Shown: positions 17,220 through 25,255, counted from the first letter of the stretch. The stretch is 64,000 nucleotides of DNA from Candidatus Delongbacteria bacterium (GCA_041675285.1 JBAYTZ010000014.1:30484-94483), one strand, 5' to 3'. Numbers and translations: made by a program. Notes: generated by a model from the sequence alone, not told the origin.

Positions 17220-17354
17220 ATGCCCAATCATTCCAAACGCCACCCGCGCTTCTACCTCGCCCACCTCCTCCGGGCCACCACCCTGGGCATCGTAGAACTC
17301 AGCAACCAGGCCGCATTCCAGAAGGCCCCTTGCGTCGAGGACGCAATCGCATGA
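17220..17354 (+). CDS. 44-residue leader peptide or small protein
   Basis: ATG 17220, using the AAGGAG at the end of the repeat, to TGA 17352-17354. The product begins MPNHSKRHPRFYLAHLLRAT. It overlaps the next gene by 4 bp (ATGA), so translating it could feed ribosomes to the helix-turn-helix gene. No family recognised; the ribosome-binding site and coupling are the evidence that it is translated. Confidence 0.5.
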   Translation: MPNHSKRHPRFYLAHLLRATTLGIVELSNQAAFQKAPCVEDAIA

Positions 17355-17623
17355 GCCGCGCATTGACGCCCGTACAGCCGCAATCGGTGGACGAGATAGT
17401 GGTTGAAATCCACAGACAGCTCGGCTACTCGGTCAGGCCACCCGCGCTCTTGACAGCCAGCGAAGTGGGCAGCGTCCTGCGCATCAAGGAGGCGACCCTA
17501 CGCAACTGGCGATCTGCCCAGCGACCAGGTCTGCCGTTCACACGCATTGGGAACTCGCCCATGTATCGCCCCCGCGACGTCGCTGCCTTCATCCTGTCCT
17601 GCACCGAAGGAGCCTCCCAATGA
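17351..17623 (+). CDS. MerR/AlpA-like helix-turn-helix protein
   Basis: ATG 17351 (MSRALTPVQ), overlapping the small gene before it, is preferred to an upstream ATG at 17330; 90 residues. Residues about 35-80, LLTASEVGSVLRIKEATLRN then GLPFTRIGNSPMYRPRDVAA, form the winged HTH of the HTH_17/AlpA-excisionase class, which reads DNA as a small regulator or Xis-like factor. With the integrase far away at 41.2 kb, either transcription control or excision is possible. The next gene overlaps it by 4 bp. Confidence 0.7.
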   Translation: MSRALTPVQPQSVDEIVVEIHRQLGYSVRPPALLTASEVGSVLRIKEATLRNWRSAQRPGLPFTRIGNSPMYRPRDVAAFILSCTEGASQ

Positions 17624-18084
17624 ACACCGCCCTGTTTGCCGTGACTGCTGCTTGCGCCGCAGTTGCCTGGTACGGGCACCGCACCCGCATCGCCCGTGCC
17701 CTGTGCGAGGACCGCACACTATGGCGCGCCAACCTGACCCGCGGGCTGGCGGAGGCATCTCAGGCCATCGCCCAGACATCGGAGGCCGCGGCCGCCGCTC
17801 TCAAGCTGGTGGCCGAGGCAATTCAAGGCACCGGGGAGATGGGCGTCCTGGAGTCCAGCGTCCTGGCCGAGCGCGTGGCCGAAGGGGCCAGCCTGGACAC
17901 GCGGGCGGCCCAGGCCCCCAGTGTCGCGCGGGCCTTGGTGATGCTGCAGGAGATCGCCGCAGCGCGCGAGCTCATCCGCATGATGGAGCCCACCGGCGCC
18001 CGGGACACCACCCTGCAGGACGACGCCATCCAGCACCTGGACGCCGCCACGGCGGCCTTCCTGTGCACGCCCAGGACCAACTGA
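17620..18084 (+). CDS. Small protein with an N-terminal membrane anchor
   Basis: 154 residues, ATG 17620 coupled by ATGA overlap. The first 18 residues (MNTALFAVTAACAAVAWYGH) form a hydrophobic signal-anchor with no obvious cleavage site. The rest is Ala-rich and helical (AEASQAIAQTSEAAAAALKL), likely a cytoplasmic coiled coil or four-helix bundle. Its role in an early phage operon is unknown. Confidence 0.6.
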   Translation: MNTALFAVTAACAAVAWYGHRTRIARALCEDRTLWRANLTRGLAEASQAIAQTSEAAAAALKLVAEAIQGTGEMGVLESSVLAERVAEGASLDTRAAQAPSVARALVMLQEIAAARELIRMMEPTGARDTTLQDDAIQHLDAATAAFLCTPRTN

Positions 18085-18112
18085 CCACATCCCAATTCCA
18101 ATCGGAGGATCC

Positions 18113-18733
18113 ATGCGCCGAGGCAAGAATGACATCGAGGGCCAGGTGGTTCCACTGAATCAGGTGACCACCCCTACCACGGGCAAGGACCGCAAGGGCG
18201 GTCCCACCGACATCGATTGCAGGGCCTATGACCGGCTGATCCACGAGGTGCAGCATCTGGAGGAGCTCACAGGCTGCGCCGGCTGGGGCCGCTTCTTCGG
18301 TGGGCTCTTGCGCGAGGCCGACGAGGCTCGCACCCAGCTGGAGTTCGCCGAGAAGCCCCGCGACGTAATCAAGCTGCAGGCCACCATCGCCCTGGTGAAA
18401 AGCCAGCTCAAGAAGCTGCACCAGCCGGTGGAGGACTTAAGCGCCATGCGCACCAAGTGGCCACTGTTCACGGGCGAGATGCCCTGGCGCGCGGACTTCG
18501 ATGAGCCCACCGGTCGCGTGACGCTGAACTGGGCTGGGCAGGGCCCCGCGCCAGAGAGTTATCACCCCATCACAGATCCCGAGGACGGTGAGGACGCGCC
18601 CGCAGGGGACCAGCCCGCGGAGCCGGCCGCCCTACCCAGTCGGCCCTGCCTCGACGAGGACGACCCGGACGAGGAAGAGGACCTGGACACCACCGGCCCC
18701 GGTCCCGAGCCAGACGACCCCTTCGGGAACTGA
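18113..18733 (+). CDS. Phage protein with an acidic SSB-like tail
   Basis: 206 residues, ATG 18113 with GGAGG upstream. The first 120 residues are helical (RLIHEVQHLEELTG). The C-terminal 60 are strongly acidic and proline-rich and end EPDDPFGN, reminiscent of tails that bind SSB partners. No enzymatic motif. It may be a replication accessory protein; this is inference from the tail and the operon. Confidence 0.6.
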   Translation: MRRGKNDIEGQVVPLNQVTTPTTGKDRKGGPTDIDCRAYDRLIHEVQHLEELTGCAGWGRFFGGLLREADEARTQLEFAEKPRDVIKLQATIALVKSQLKKLHQPVEDLSAMRTKWPLFTGEMPWRADFDEPTGRVTLNWAGQGPAPESYHPITDPEDGEDAPAGDQPAEPAALPSRPCLDEDDPDEEEDLDTTGPGPEPDDPFGN

Positions 18734-18736
18734 CCC

Positions 18737-19084
18737 ATGACCACCCAGGACATCGTCACCCAGCTGCGCACCCTCCATGGCTACACCGACCTCGACGCCA
18801 AGCGCGCCGTGCGTGACACGCTGGACGTGCTGCGCCACATGCTGGACGAGCTGGACGCGGGCGAGGGCTTGACGCTTCCCGGGATTGGCCGCTGGCTGTG
18901 CCGGGTGAAGGCCAGGCCCCATGGCGCGCATGGACTGGAGATCGTCTGGAACAACAGCCGGCAGATCAGCGAGGGGATGGCAGCGCGCACCCTGCCCGCG
19001 GATGACCCCAGGGTGGTCAAGGCGCTGAAGAAGAAGAATGGGCCCTGGCGCCCGTGGGGCCAGGACTGGAGCCCGGGAGAATGA
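18737..19084 (+). CDS. HU/IHF-like DNA-binding protein
   Basis: 115 residues, ATG 18737, 3 bp after the previous stop. The first about 60 residues follow the HU plan: an N-terminal helix pair (DIVTQLRTLHGYTDLDAKRA then VRDTLDVLRHMLDELDAG) and the beta turn GLTLPGIGRWLCRVKARP, equivalent to the HU segment with G-x-G-x-F/W before the basic arms. The arm region is short and the tail unusual, so DNA bending may differ from HU. Phage HU-like proteins help initiate replication, recombine or package DNA. The stop overlaps the next ATG by 4 bp. Confidence 0.7.
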   Translation: MTTQDIVTQLRTLHGYTDLDAKRAVRDTLDVLRHMLDELDAGEGLTLPGIGRWLCRVKARPHGAHGLEIVWNNSRQISEGMAARTLPADDPRVVKALKKKNGPWRPWGQDWSPGE

Positions 19085-19515
19085 GCATGCACCGGCACCC
19101 AGCGCCCCTCAGCCCCACCGCCGCCGAGCACCTGGCCCTGATCGCCGACGCCCTGCACGTCCCACGCGACACGCCTGGGCATGAATTGGTCCAGCTGGTT
19201 TCCGTGCGCTGCAGGCCCATGGACAGGCAGCACCTGGACCGGCTGGTCACGGGAAGCCTCAAGAGCGCCATTCACGCCCATGGCCCAATCACCCACGAAG
19301 GCATCTGCAGCACGGCCAGACGCATGTCCGGCCAGATCCACGCAGTCCTTTGCGCCCAACACATGGGCCTGGACGACCCCGGGCAGGAGCTGCCAAGCGG
19401 GCCCGCAGCCATGCCGAACCCCCCAGAGGATGCGCCGCCCTACAGCCCGACTTGGTTGTCGGCAACGGCCAGCTCCATCAACACGCCACCCCACAACGAG
19501 AGGACCACACCATGA
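19081..19515 (+). CDS. Phage protein of unknown function, His/Pro rich
   Basis: ATG 19081 (MSMHRHPAPL), overlapping the HU-like stop, is the coupled start; 144 residues. A helical N-terminal half (TAAEHLALIADALHVPRDTP) is followed by a disordered Pro/Thr-rich tail. No known domain or membrane segment. It overlaps the C10 protease gene by 4 bp, tying it to the same message. Confidence 0.55.
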   Translation: MSMHRHPAPLSPTAAEHLALIADALHVPRDTPGHELVQLVSVRCRPMDRQHLDRLVTGSLKSAIHAHGPITHEGICSTARRMSGQIHAVLCAQHMGLDDPGQELPSGPAAMPNPPEDAPPYSPTWLSATASSINTPPHNERTTP

Positions 19516-20933
19516 GTGTTGAGCCCGTTTCCCAGGAGATGGCCACCCAGGCCGCCGGCGCCTGGCTGGCGCGCTTGCCCGAATCTCAAGCCGCCGGTCG
19601 GGCAGGCGTCACCGTCTTGGAGACGATGGATCTGGACGACGACCACCCAGGCTTCCACGTCGTTTCCAGCGGCATCACCACCGTCCTTGTCGCTGGCGAC
19701 CTGCAGGCCCAACCGATCCTGGGCTGGGCGGATCATGGCGACCTGCAGGGCCTGGGCGAAGACATCCCGGAAGGCCTGCGCGAGCTTCTCGCCGCCTGGG
19801 GCCAGCAGATCCTCATCACCCGGCAGGCACCGCCGGAGCGCGCTGGCGGAGACAACCCCAACCGCGCCAAATGGGAGCACCTCCTGGACACAAGTGGGCG
19901 CGCCCAGGAGGAAGAGCAAGTCAAGGTGATCCCGCCGCTCCTGACCGCGCGCTGGGGCCAGGGCGCAGGCTGGAACGCCCACTGTCCCATCGATGCGGCC
20001 GGCCCCGCGGGGCGCGCCTATGCGGGCTGCGTGGCCACGGCCATGGGCCAGGTGCTGCATCACCATCACCACCCTTGGCGGGGACGAAACATCCAGTCCT
20101 ACGAGCACGACAAGTACGGCGAAATCAGCTTGGATTTTCTTGAGGAGACGCCGGCCTGGAAGGCGCTGGCCGACCAGGGTGCCACAGACGCTGCAGCGCG
20201 CCTGCTCTTCATGGCCGGCGTTGCCGCGCGCATGAACTACGGCTACCGGAGTTCCACGGCCAGCTCCAGCAACATCCCCGTCGCCTTGCGCGGCTTCCTG
20301 CGCTTCGCCGACACCACCCGTCTGGTGTGGCGGGCGAGCACGCCGCCGGAGATTTGGGAGGAGCTGATTCGGGAAGAGCTTGATGCCGGTCGCCCCATCA
20401 TCCACCGCGGCCAAGGGGCCCAGGGTGGGCACGCCTTCAACCTGGACGGCTGGCGGTCGGACGGGTTCAAGCACGTGAACTTCGGCTGGAACGGGTCCTA
20501 CAACGGCTGGTACACCTTGGATGACATCACCCCGGGCAACTGGAGCTTCACCAGCACGCAGGGCATGGTGGTGGGCATCCAGCCGCGCGAGGAGGAGCTG
20601 CTTGCCCCACCCGATGGTGAGCATGGCGTGCCGTCCGGCGGCATCACGCTGCGCTGGCGCCCGCAGCCAGGCATGGCGCGCGTGGAGTTGGATGTCTCCA
20701 CCAACGCCCAGTTCACACCTGTCATCCGCCGGGCCGTACTCCCGGGCGGCATCACCAAACACTTTCTGACCGGCCTTGCGCCAAGCGCGCGCCACTTCTG
20801 GCGTCTCACCTGGGTAGACAAGGTGGGCAACCGCCGCACCACGCAGGCGTGCAGTTTCGTCACCGGATCCCAGCCTACCACCGGCAGACCCGGTCAGCAC
20901 TCCACAACCATCAAGCCGGAGATCCTGCCATGA
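19512..20933 (+). CDS. Streptopain-like (family C10) cysteine protease with C-terminal Fn3-like domain
   Basis: ATG 19512 (coupled by 4-bp overlap) gives 473 residues. About residues 10-100 match the C10 propeptide (GFHVVSS, QPILGWADHGD). The protease follows: LLTARWGQGAGWNAHCP with the oxyanion Gln near 150, then YAGCVATAMGQVLHHHHHP with the nucleophile Cys173, GGHAFNLDGW with His307, and KHVNFGWNGSYNGWY. Residues about 365-452 form an Fn3-like domain. All catalytic residues are present. Secreted streptopain relatives carry a signal peptide; none is visible here, so this product would stay in the cytoplasm or leave by lysis. A C10 protease among phage replication genes is very unusual. The next gene encodes a secreted protein similar to its C-terminal domain. 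Confidence 0.88.
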   Translation: MSVEPVSQEMATQAAGAWLARLPESQAAGRAGVTVLETMDLDDDHPGFHVVSSGITTVLVAGDLQAQPILGWADHGDLQGLGEDIPEGLRELLAAWGQQILITRQAPPERAGGDNPNRAKWEHLLDTSGRAQEEEQVKVIPPLLTARWGQGAGWNAHCPIDAAGPAGRAYAGCVATAMGQVLHHHHHPWRGRNIQSYEHDKYGEISLDFLEETPAWKALADQGATDAAARLLFMAGVAARMNYGYRSSTASSSNIPVALRGFLRFADTTRLVWRASTPPEIWEELIREELDAGRPIIHRGQGAQGGHAFNLDGWRSDGFKHVNFGWNGSYNGWYTLDDITPGNWSFTSTQGMVVGIQPREEELLAPPDGEHGVPSGGITLRWRPQPGMARVELDVSTNAQFTPVIRRAVLPGGITKHFLTGLAPSARHFWRLTWVDKVGNRRTTQACSFVTGSQPTTGRPGQHSTTIKPEILP

Positions 20934-21319
20934 AGCACGCCATCCGCACCGCTCTGCTCCTCTTGGTCCTGGTCGGAACCAGCGCCGCCTGGGACGCGCC
21001 CGAGCTCATCACGCCCATGCTGGGCCAGCGCCACGTCCCCACTCAGGGCACGCTCTTCGCATGGGTGCCCAAGGCCGGTTACCACACCTGGATCTTGCAG
21101 GTGGCCGACAACCAGGGCCTGCTCCACCCCTTTGTGGATGTGGAGACCCATGCCACCAACATGCACTGCCCGACGCCCTTGCCCGCTGCCGCCCACCTTT
21201 ACTGGCGGGTCCTCTACGTCAACGACGAGGGTCAGGTCTACTGGTCCGGCACGGGGCACTTCTGGACCACGCCGGTCATGCCTCGACACATCCCGGCCAC
21301 CAGCCTGAGCATGGACTGA
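20930..21319 (+). CDS. Secreted Fn3-like protein, companion of the C10 protease
   Basis: ATG 20930 overlaps the protease stop (ATGA). The 129-residue product starts with a typical signal peptide, MKHAIRTALLLLVLVGTSAA, cut before WDAPE. The mature part repeats the plan of the protease C-terminal domain: P-x-x-G/Q-x-x-x-VP-x-x-G-x-L-x-W, then YWRVLYVNDEGQVYW matching HFWRLTWVDKVGNRR. It therefore looks like a stand-alone, exported copy of that domain. It could bind the protease substrate, the cell surface or the protease. In streptococci the gene after speB encodes an inhibitor (Spi) that resembles the propeptide rather than this domain, so an inhibitor role here is only an analogy. Confidence 0.7.
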   Translation: MKHAIRTALLLLVLVGTSAAWDAPELITPMLGQRHVPTQGTLFAWVPKAGYHTWILQVADNQGLLHPFVDVETHATNMHCPTPLPAAAHLYWRVLYVNDEGQVYWSGTGHFWTTPVMPRHIPATSLSMD

Positions 21320-21403
21320 CCGCCGCGCCGTGAATCGGCTCATCTGGGGCAGCCGGCCCTGTCCCAACCACCCCTCATCCTGACCCAGCACGAAAGGACC
21401 CCA

Positions 21404-21997
21404 ATGCTCCACCATTTCATGATCGACATCGAGACCTGGGACACGGCGCCCACGGCCGTCATCCGCGCCATCGCCATCGTGGGTTTCAACCTGAACGGCA
21501 CACTCAATGAGATGACACTCGTCGACTGCCGGCGAACCGTGGATGAGCAGATCCAGGCCGGTCGGACCACCAGCGCCGAAACCGTGGACTGGTGGGCCAA
21601 GCAGTCGTTCGGGCTGGGCGACCTGCTGGTGGACACGCGCCATCACGCCACTGACACGGGGATCTACCAGACGGAGATCGTCGAGCCGCGCTGCTTGGCT
21701 GACGTGGTGAGAAACGTCGAGGACGGCCTGATGGCCGAGGACGGCGAAATCCGCGTCTGGAGCCGTGGCCACTTCGACATCACCATCCTGGAGAACCTGC
21801 TGCAGGCCCAAGGCGATCCGGTCCCCTGGCGCTACAGCCAGGTGCGCGATGTGCGCACCCTTGACGAGATCATCCCACCCGACATGGCCCAGTGGGAGCA
21901 TCACCCGCTCTCCGATTGTCTGGCGCAAATCCGGCAAGTGTGCATGGCAATGCGCATGGCCAAGGCCGCCGCCAGCGAAGCGTTCAACACCCATTGA
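21404..21997 (+). CDS. DEDDh 3'-5' exonuclease (RNase T/DnaQ-like, phage type)
   Basis: 197 residues, ATG 21404 after GAAAGGA. Exo I is FMIDIETWD with D8 and E10; Exo II is WSRGHFDITILENLL with D125; Exo III is WEHHPLSDCLAQI with H167 and D171. The set is complete for a two-metal DEDDh exonuclease removing nucleotides from the 3' end of DNA or RNA. Similar small enzymes in phages trim replication or recombination intermediates. It lies 84 bp downstream of the secreted Fn3-like gene, without a visible terminator between them. Confidence 0.85.
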   Translation: MLHHFMIDIETWDTAPTAVIRAIAIVGFNLNGTLNEMTLVDCRRTVDEQIQAGRTTSAETVDWWAKQSFGLGDLLVDTRHHATDTGIYQTEIVEPRCLADVVRNVEDGLMAEDGEIRVWSRGHFDITILENLLQAQGDPVPWRYSQVRDVRTLDEIIPPDMAQWEHHPLSDCLAQIRQVCMAMRMAKAAASEAFNTH

Positions 21998-22011
21998 AAA
22001 CCGGAGCGACC

Positions 22012-22443
22012 ATGAGCACCACCCAACCCATCAAAGACATCTGCGCGGCCCACAGCGCGGGGCGCGAACAAGGCCTCGTCATCGAGGAGGCGGACACCCT
22101 GGCAGCCAAGGAAATGGCAAGCCTCATATACGTCAACGACGAACTCCGGCGAGCCTATGTCCTGGGGATCGAATGGGGCCAGGCTGTCCGCCAGCGGGCC
22201 ATGGCACGCGACGCGGCCAATCCCCTCAAGGCGCTGGTGGACGCGCGGAAGGCGCTGGCCGATGCAGACATCTCCATCCTCTGCCCGGGCGAAGGTGATG
22301 TCGAGCTCGCCAGCGTGGCCGATTCCATCACCCGGATGGCCACGGCACTCCGCAAGGCCCACCAAGAGATTGCAGCAGCCCACCAGGTCCTGGATGCCGC
22401 CGGCGTGCCGCATGTCATGCCCTGCCAGGCCAGCCAGAACTGA
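22012..22443 (+). CDS. Phage protein of unknown function, helical
   Basis: ATG 22012 (MSTTQPIKDI) preceded by GGAG is chosen over an upstream frame overlapping the exonuclease gene; 143 residues. Mostly amphipathic helices (RKALADADISILCPGEGDVE and TRMATALRKAHQEIAAAHQV), probably a coiled coil. No catalytic or binding motif recognised. Confidence 0.55.
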   Translation: MSTTQPIKDICAAHSAGREQGLVIEEADTLAAKEMASLIYVNDELRRAYVLGIEWGQAVRQRAMARDAANPLKALVDARKALADADISILCPGEGDVELASVADSITRMATALRKAHQEIAAAHQVLDAAGVPHVMPCQASQN

Positions 22444-22457
22444 AAGGGCGGACAAGT

Positions 22458-22679
22458 ATGCGATTCGACATCCCCTACTGGTTGAACGACGAACAGCGTG
22501 ACACGCTGCTGGAGAATTGGGATCGCTACCAGGCCATCGTGGTCGCACTCTTAAGCCCGGCCACATCAAGATCAACCCCCATCGATGATGCCGTGCGCTT
22601 GACGCTCTCCGAGGCGGCATGGAAGAAGGATCTGCTGCAGCGGCAGGCTGCGCGCACCACTTCAGGCGGGACTTCATGA
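22458..22679 (+). CDS. Small phage protein of unknown function
   Basis: 73 residues from ATG 22458 (MRFDIPYWLNDEQRDTLLEN), overlapping the next gene by 4 bp. Acidic N-terminal helix and basic C-terminus. No family recognised; coupling to the next gene supports expression. Confidence 0.5.
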   Translation: MRFDIPYWLNDEQRDTLLENWDRYQAIVVALLSPATSRSTPIDDAVRLTLSEAAWKKDLLQRQAARTTSGGTS

Positions 22680-23146
22680 GCGACACCAAGGCCCAGATGG
22701 CCAGGCTCAACGAGCGCATGGACAAGGCTGCCGAGTTCATGCGCGAGTTCAAGATTGAAGTCCTGGAACGCATTGAGCGCCTGGAACAGCGCGTCACAAC
22801 GATCGAACAGGCCCTGGGCGACCACCTTCGCGAGCACCAAGCCCGGGACGCGGCCAGCCCGCCGCCCAGGCCGCGGGCGCCGCGCGTCGTGCGCACGCCT
22901 GGCGGGAAGATCCGGGATCCCCTACTGGCAGCACTCAGCGCGCGGAAGGCGGACATCGGGCTCAACACCAGGCAGTTGGCCGGGCTGCTGGGCTACCCCC
23001 GGAACACAGTTTCGAATTGGCTGAATCGAGTCAATGCGCCGACTCACCCGGGTGACCGCGCGCGCATCCACGAGTGGGTCAGCCTGGCAGAAAACGCGCC
23101 GGCGCGTTTGATCCGCGAGTGGCGAGAGGAGACAGACCGTGGATGA
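22676..23146 (+). CDS. Coiled-coil plus helix-turn-helix DNA-binding protein
   Basis: ATG 22676 (MSDTKAQMARL) overlaps the preceding stop; 156 residues. Residues about 5-60 are a long charged coiled coil (FKIEVLERIERLEQRVTTIE). After a Pro-rich hinge, residues about 90-135 contain a Cro/Xre-like HTH, TRQLAGLLGYPRNTVSNWLN. A dimer with two HTH domains would bind a dyad. It sits immediately upstream of the inverted-repeat cluster at 23181-23516, making it a natural candidate to bind that segment. Confidence 0.65.
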   Translation: MSDTKAQMARLNERMDKAAEFMREFKIEVLERIERLEQRVTTIEQALGDHLREHQARDAASPPPRPRAPRVVRTPGGKIRDPLLAALSARKADIGLNTRQLAGLLGYPRNTVSNWLNRVNAPTHPGDRARIHEWVSLAENAPARLIREWREETDRG

Positions 23147-23687
23147 ACCATGGACCCGAATTCTGGACGTGCCCGATCGCAAACCCGGGCAGTCGGGCAG
23201 AAATGGAGATTCCGTGATACAAACTGACAGGAGTATTTTGCCCGACTGCCCGAGTTTGCCTTCGGGCAGTTCGAATACAGGCAACCAACGTGTAGCTTTG
23301 AAAAAGCCCGAAGTCCTGCCCAAAGTACATCCCATGGGGGTGTCACCCCCCCCTGAGAAATCAAAAAACCTACCCGCGGGACTCCGCCCGCACGAACTCA
23401 GTTTTTTTCTCCTTTTAAGAAGTAAATGCCAGTGCGGGCAGAGTCCCGCGGGAAGTCGCTTTTTCGTCTTACAGACCCAAGGTGACACCCCTGGGAAAAC
23501 AGGTTTGGGCGGTCTTTGGTCTAACACCTCAGGGTGGGAGATTCGTCACTCCCAAGGCGAACGCCGCAATTCCGCCCTAACCGCCGGTCTTCCTCCTGTC
23601 CCCCCATGCCGCCGCCGCGCGGCCGCAGGCGCGCCCCACCACGCCGCGAACGCCATCAGCCGAACCCACGGAAGGATCCTCCCATGA
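23139..23687 (+). CDS. Doubtful ORF bridging two coupled genes
   Basis: A 182-residue frame from GTG 23139 (GAGAGGAG upstream) to TGA 23685-23687. It overlaps the previous stop by 8 bp and the next ATG by 4 bp (ATGA), the spacing used throughout this operon. Against it, codon choice is unlike the neighbours (TTA, AGA, ATA, runs of T and C), the product is low-complexity (EVLPKVHPMGVSPPPEKSK), and the frame covers the large inverted repeats. It is either a real coupled gene with a structured message or a chance frame. Confidence 0.25.
   Translation: MDEPWTRILDVPDRKPGQSGRNGDSVIQTDRSILPDCPSLPSGSSNTGNQRVALKKPEVLPKVHPMGVSPPPEKSKNLPAGLRPHELSFFLLLRSKCQCGQSPAGSRFFVLQTQGDTPGKTGLGGLWSNTSGWEIRHSQGERRNSALTAGLPPVPPCRRRAAAGAPHHAANAISRTHGRILP
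23181..23516. repeat. Cluster of nested inverted repeats (possible origin or structured RNA)
   Basis: Two systems lie side by side. Left: AACCCGGGCAGTCGGGCA (from 23182) is mirrored by TGCCCGACTGCCCGAGTTT (from 23240), and the second arm can instead pair with TCGGGCAGT (23262-23270) as ACTGCCCGA (23245-23253), giving mutually exclusive hairpins. Right: three concentric arms, 23311-23324 with 23504-23516, 23331-23347 with 23481-23495, and 23373-23393 with 23432-23452 (21 bp, one mismatch), around a 38-nt T-rich loop. The rest of 23147-23683 shows no certain gene. The arrangement fits a replication origin, an attenuator or a structured RNA. Confidence 0.75.
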
Positions 23688-25072
23688 CGACGCCACACGC
23701 GGCGCCTCTGACGCCCTGCTGCCCTAACCTGCCCCTCCTGGACCCCAAGCTCCCCGATGGCTTCCAGGTCCACAACGAGCACTGGTCCTTCTCCCGGCTG
23801 GACACCTACGCCAGGTGCCCCCTCGCCTACAAGGCCAGGTACCTCGACCCCCAGATCTACGGCGCCGACTACGTCAAGCCCTTGCCAGACCCCAGTAGCC
23901 CGGCCGTCCTCGGCACCCTCTGCCACCGGACGCTGGAACTCGCCGGACTGACTCTCAAGCAAGCACGCCACATGGGCAGGCTCTTCCGCCAACAGAAGCT
24001 CATCCTCGACTGCCTCCACCAGGCCTTCCAAGAGAAGCCCGAAAAAGGCGACGTCATCCACACCGGCCAGGTCCTGGCCGATGCCCAGGCCATCCTTGTT
24101 GAGTACCTGAAGAACGGCGACTTCTACGCCGACCAGATCCTCGGCCTGGAGTGGCCCTTTGACTTCGTCATCGAAGACCCCCTGGGAGACATCCGCATCA
24201 TCGGCTTCATCGACCGCCTGGAAATGACGCCCGAAGGCGTAGTGCGCCTCAAGGATTACAAGACCAACCGCATGCTCTACACCAAGGACGAGCTCAGGCA
24301 GTCCCTCCAGGCCTCCATCTACGAGCTGGCCGTCCGCGACAGCGAAGCCCTGGCCGTCACACCCGACACGCCCGTCGACTTCGAGTTCGTCCTCTTGCGC
24401 CATGGCCTGTCCCAGCGAACCACGCGCTCGGAGAGCGACCTGCAGCTGGCCGTCCACCAGATCACCTGCCTCGTCCACCGCTGCGAAGGGTCGCGCACCT
24501 TTCCCGCTCAGCTGAACAAATACTGCGCCTACTGCGACCACAAGGTCCAGTGCCCCTTTTGGCGGGAAGTGGTCGCACGCGGCCTGCCCCAGGCCCACGT
24601 CGGCGCCAGCGATCTGTCCGCCATCGCCGTCGAATACGAACGCATGACCGACGCCGCCAAGGTCCTCTACGCCCGGAAGGAGGAGATGGCCGACCTCATG
24701 AAGATCCACCTCATCGGAAGCGAGCAGATCGAGACGCCCACACACCTCTTCCGCACCAGCGCCAACAATGAGACCACCTTCAGCGATCCCTTCCGCGTCG
24801 CCAAGCTCCTCGCCCAGGTCTACCACCGGCCCGTCAGTCAGGTCCTGCGACGCATCGGCCGCATCTCCAAGACTGAGTTCGACGCCGTCATGAAAGACGC
24901 CGAGCAGCGCGTGACCGCCACGGCCCTTGCCGAACTGAAGACGGAGCTGGAACCGCTCATCGAGACCATGCCCAACCCCAAACTCCAGGCCTACAAGCGC
25001 CCCGTGGAGGCGGAAGGGCAGCCGGCCAAACGGGTGAAGCGGCCCCAGGTGAAGCGCAGGCTGAAGGTTTGA
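23684..25072 (+). CDS. RecB/Cas4-like PD-(D/E)xK nuclease with probable iron-sulfur cysteines
   Basis: ATG 23684 (MTTPHAAPL) follows GGAAGGA; the longer upstream frame is rejected because it reads into the structured segment. 462 residues. Motifs: GTLCHRTLELAG with the RecB-family His (about 80), IIGFIDRLEM with the Asp (about 175), LKDYKTNR with D-x-K (about 190-193) and the following Gln in LQASIYELAV. One Cys (about 44) plus CAYCDHKVQC (about 282-291) form the four-Cys set of AddB/Cas4-type 4Fe-4S nucleases. It would degrade or trim DNA ends during phage recombination, possibly with the SMC-like ATPase at 14731. Confidence 0.85.
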   Translation: MTTPHAAPLTPCCPNLPLLDPKLPDGFQVHNEHWSFSRLDTYARCPLAYKARYLDPQIYGADYVKPLPDPSSPAVLGTLCHRTLELAGLTLKQARHMGRLFRQQKLILDCLHQAFQEKPEKGDVIHTGQVLADAQAILVEYLKNGDFYADQILGLEWPFDFVIEDPLGDIRIIGFIDRLEMTPEGVVRLKDYKTNRMLYTKDELRQSLQASIYELAVRDSEALAVTPDTPVDFEFVLLRHGLSQRTTRSESDLQLAVHQITCLVHRCEGSRTFPAQLNKYCAYCDHKVQCPFWREVVARGLPQAHVGASDLSAIAVEYERMTDAAKVLYARKEEMADLMKIHLIGSEQIETPTHLFRTSANNETTFSDPFRVAKLLAQVYHRPVSQVLRRIGRISKTEFDAVMKDAEQRVTATALAELKTELEPLIETMPNPKLQAYKRPVEAEGQPAKRVKRPQVKRRLKV

Positions 25073-25255
25073 ACGCGGTCTGAGGGTACTGACAATTGAA
25101 CCTGACAAGACCTCAAGTTGATGTCAGATCAAGAAAATTGAGCGGAAAATGAAGCTAGAAACGGTTGGGGATACGCAGCGTGAGCCCGCCGGCCCTGGAT
25201 GCCCCGGCCGGCCTGTCTGGAGCTGGGGCAGCTTGACTTCAACGCGGAGGCCAGC

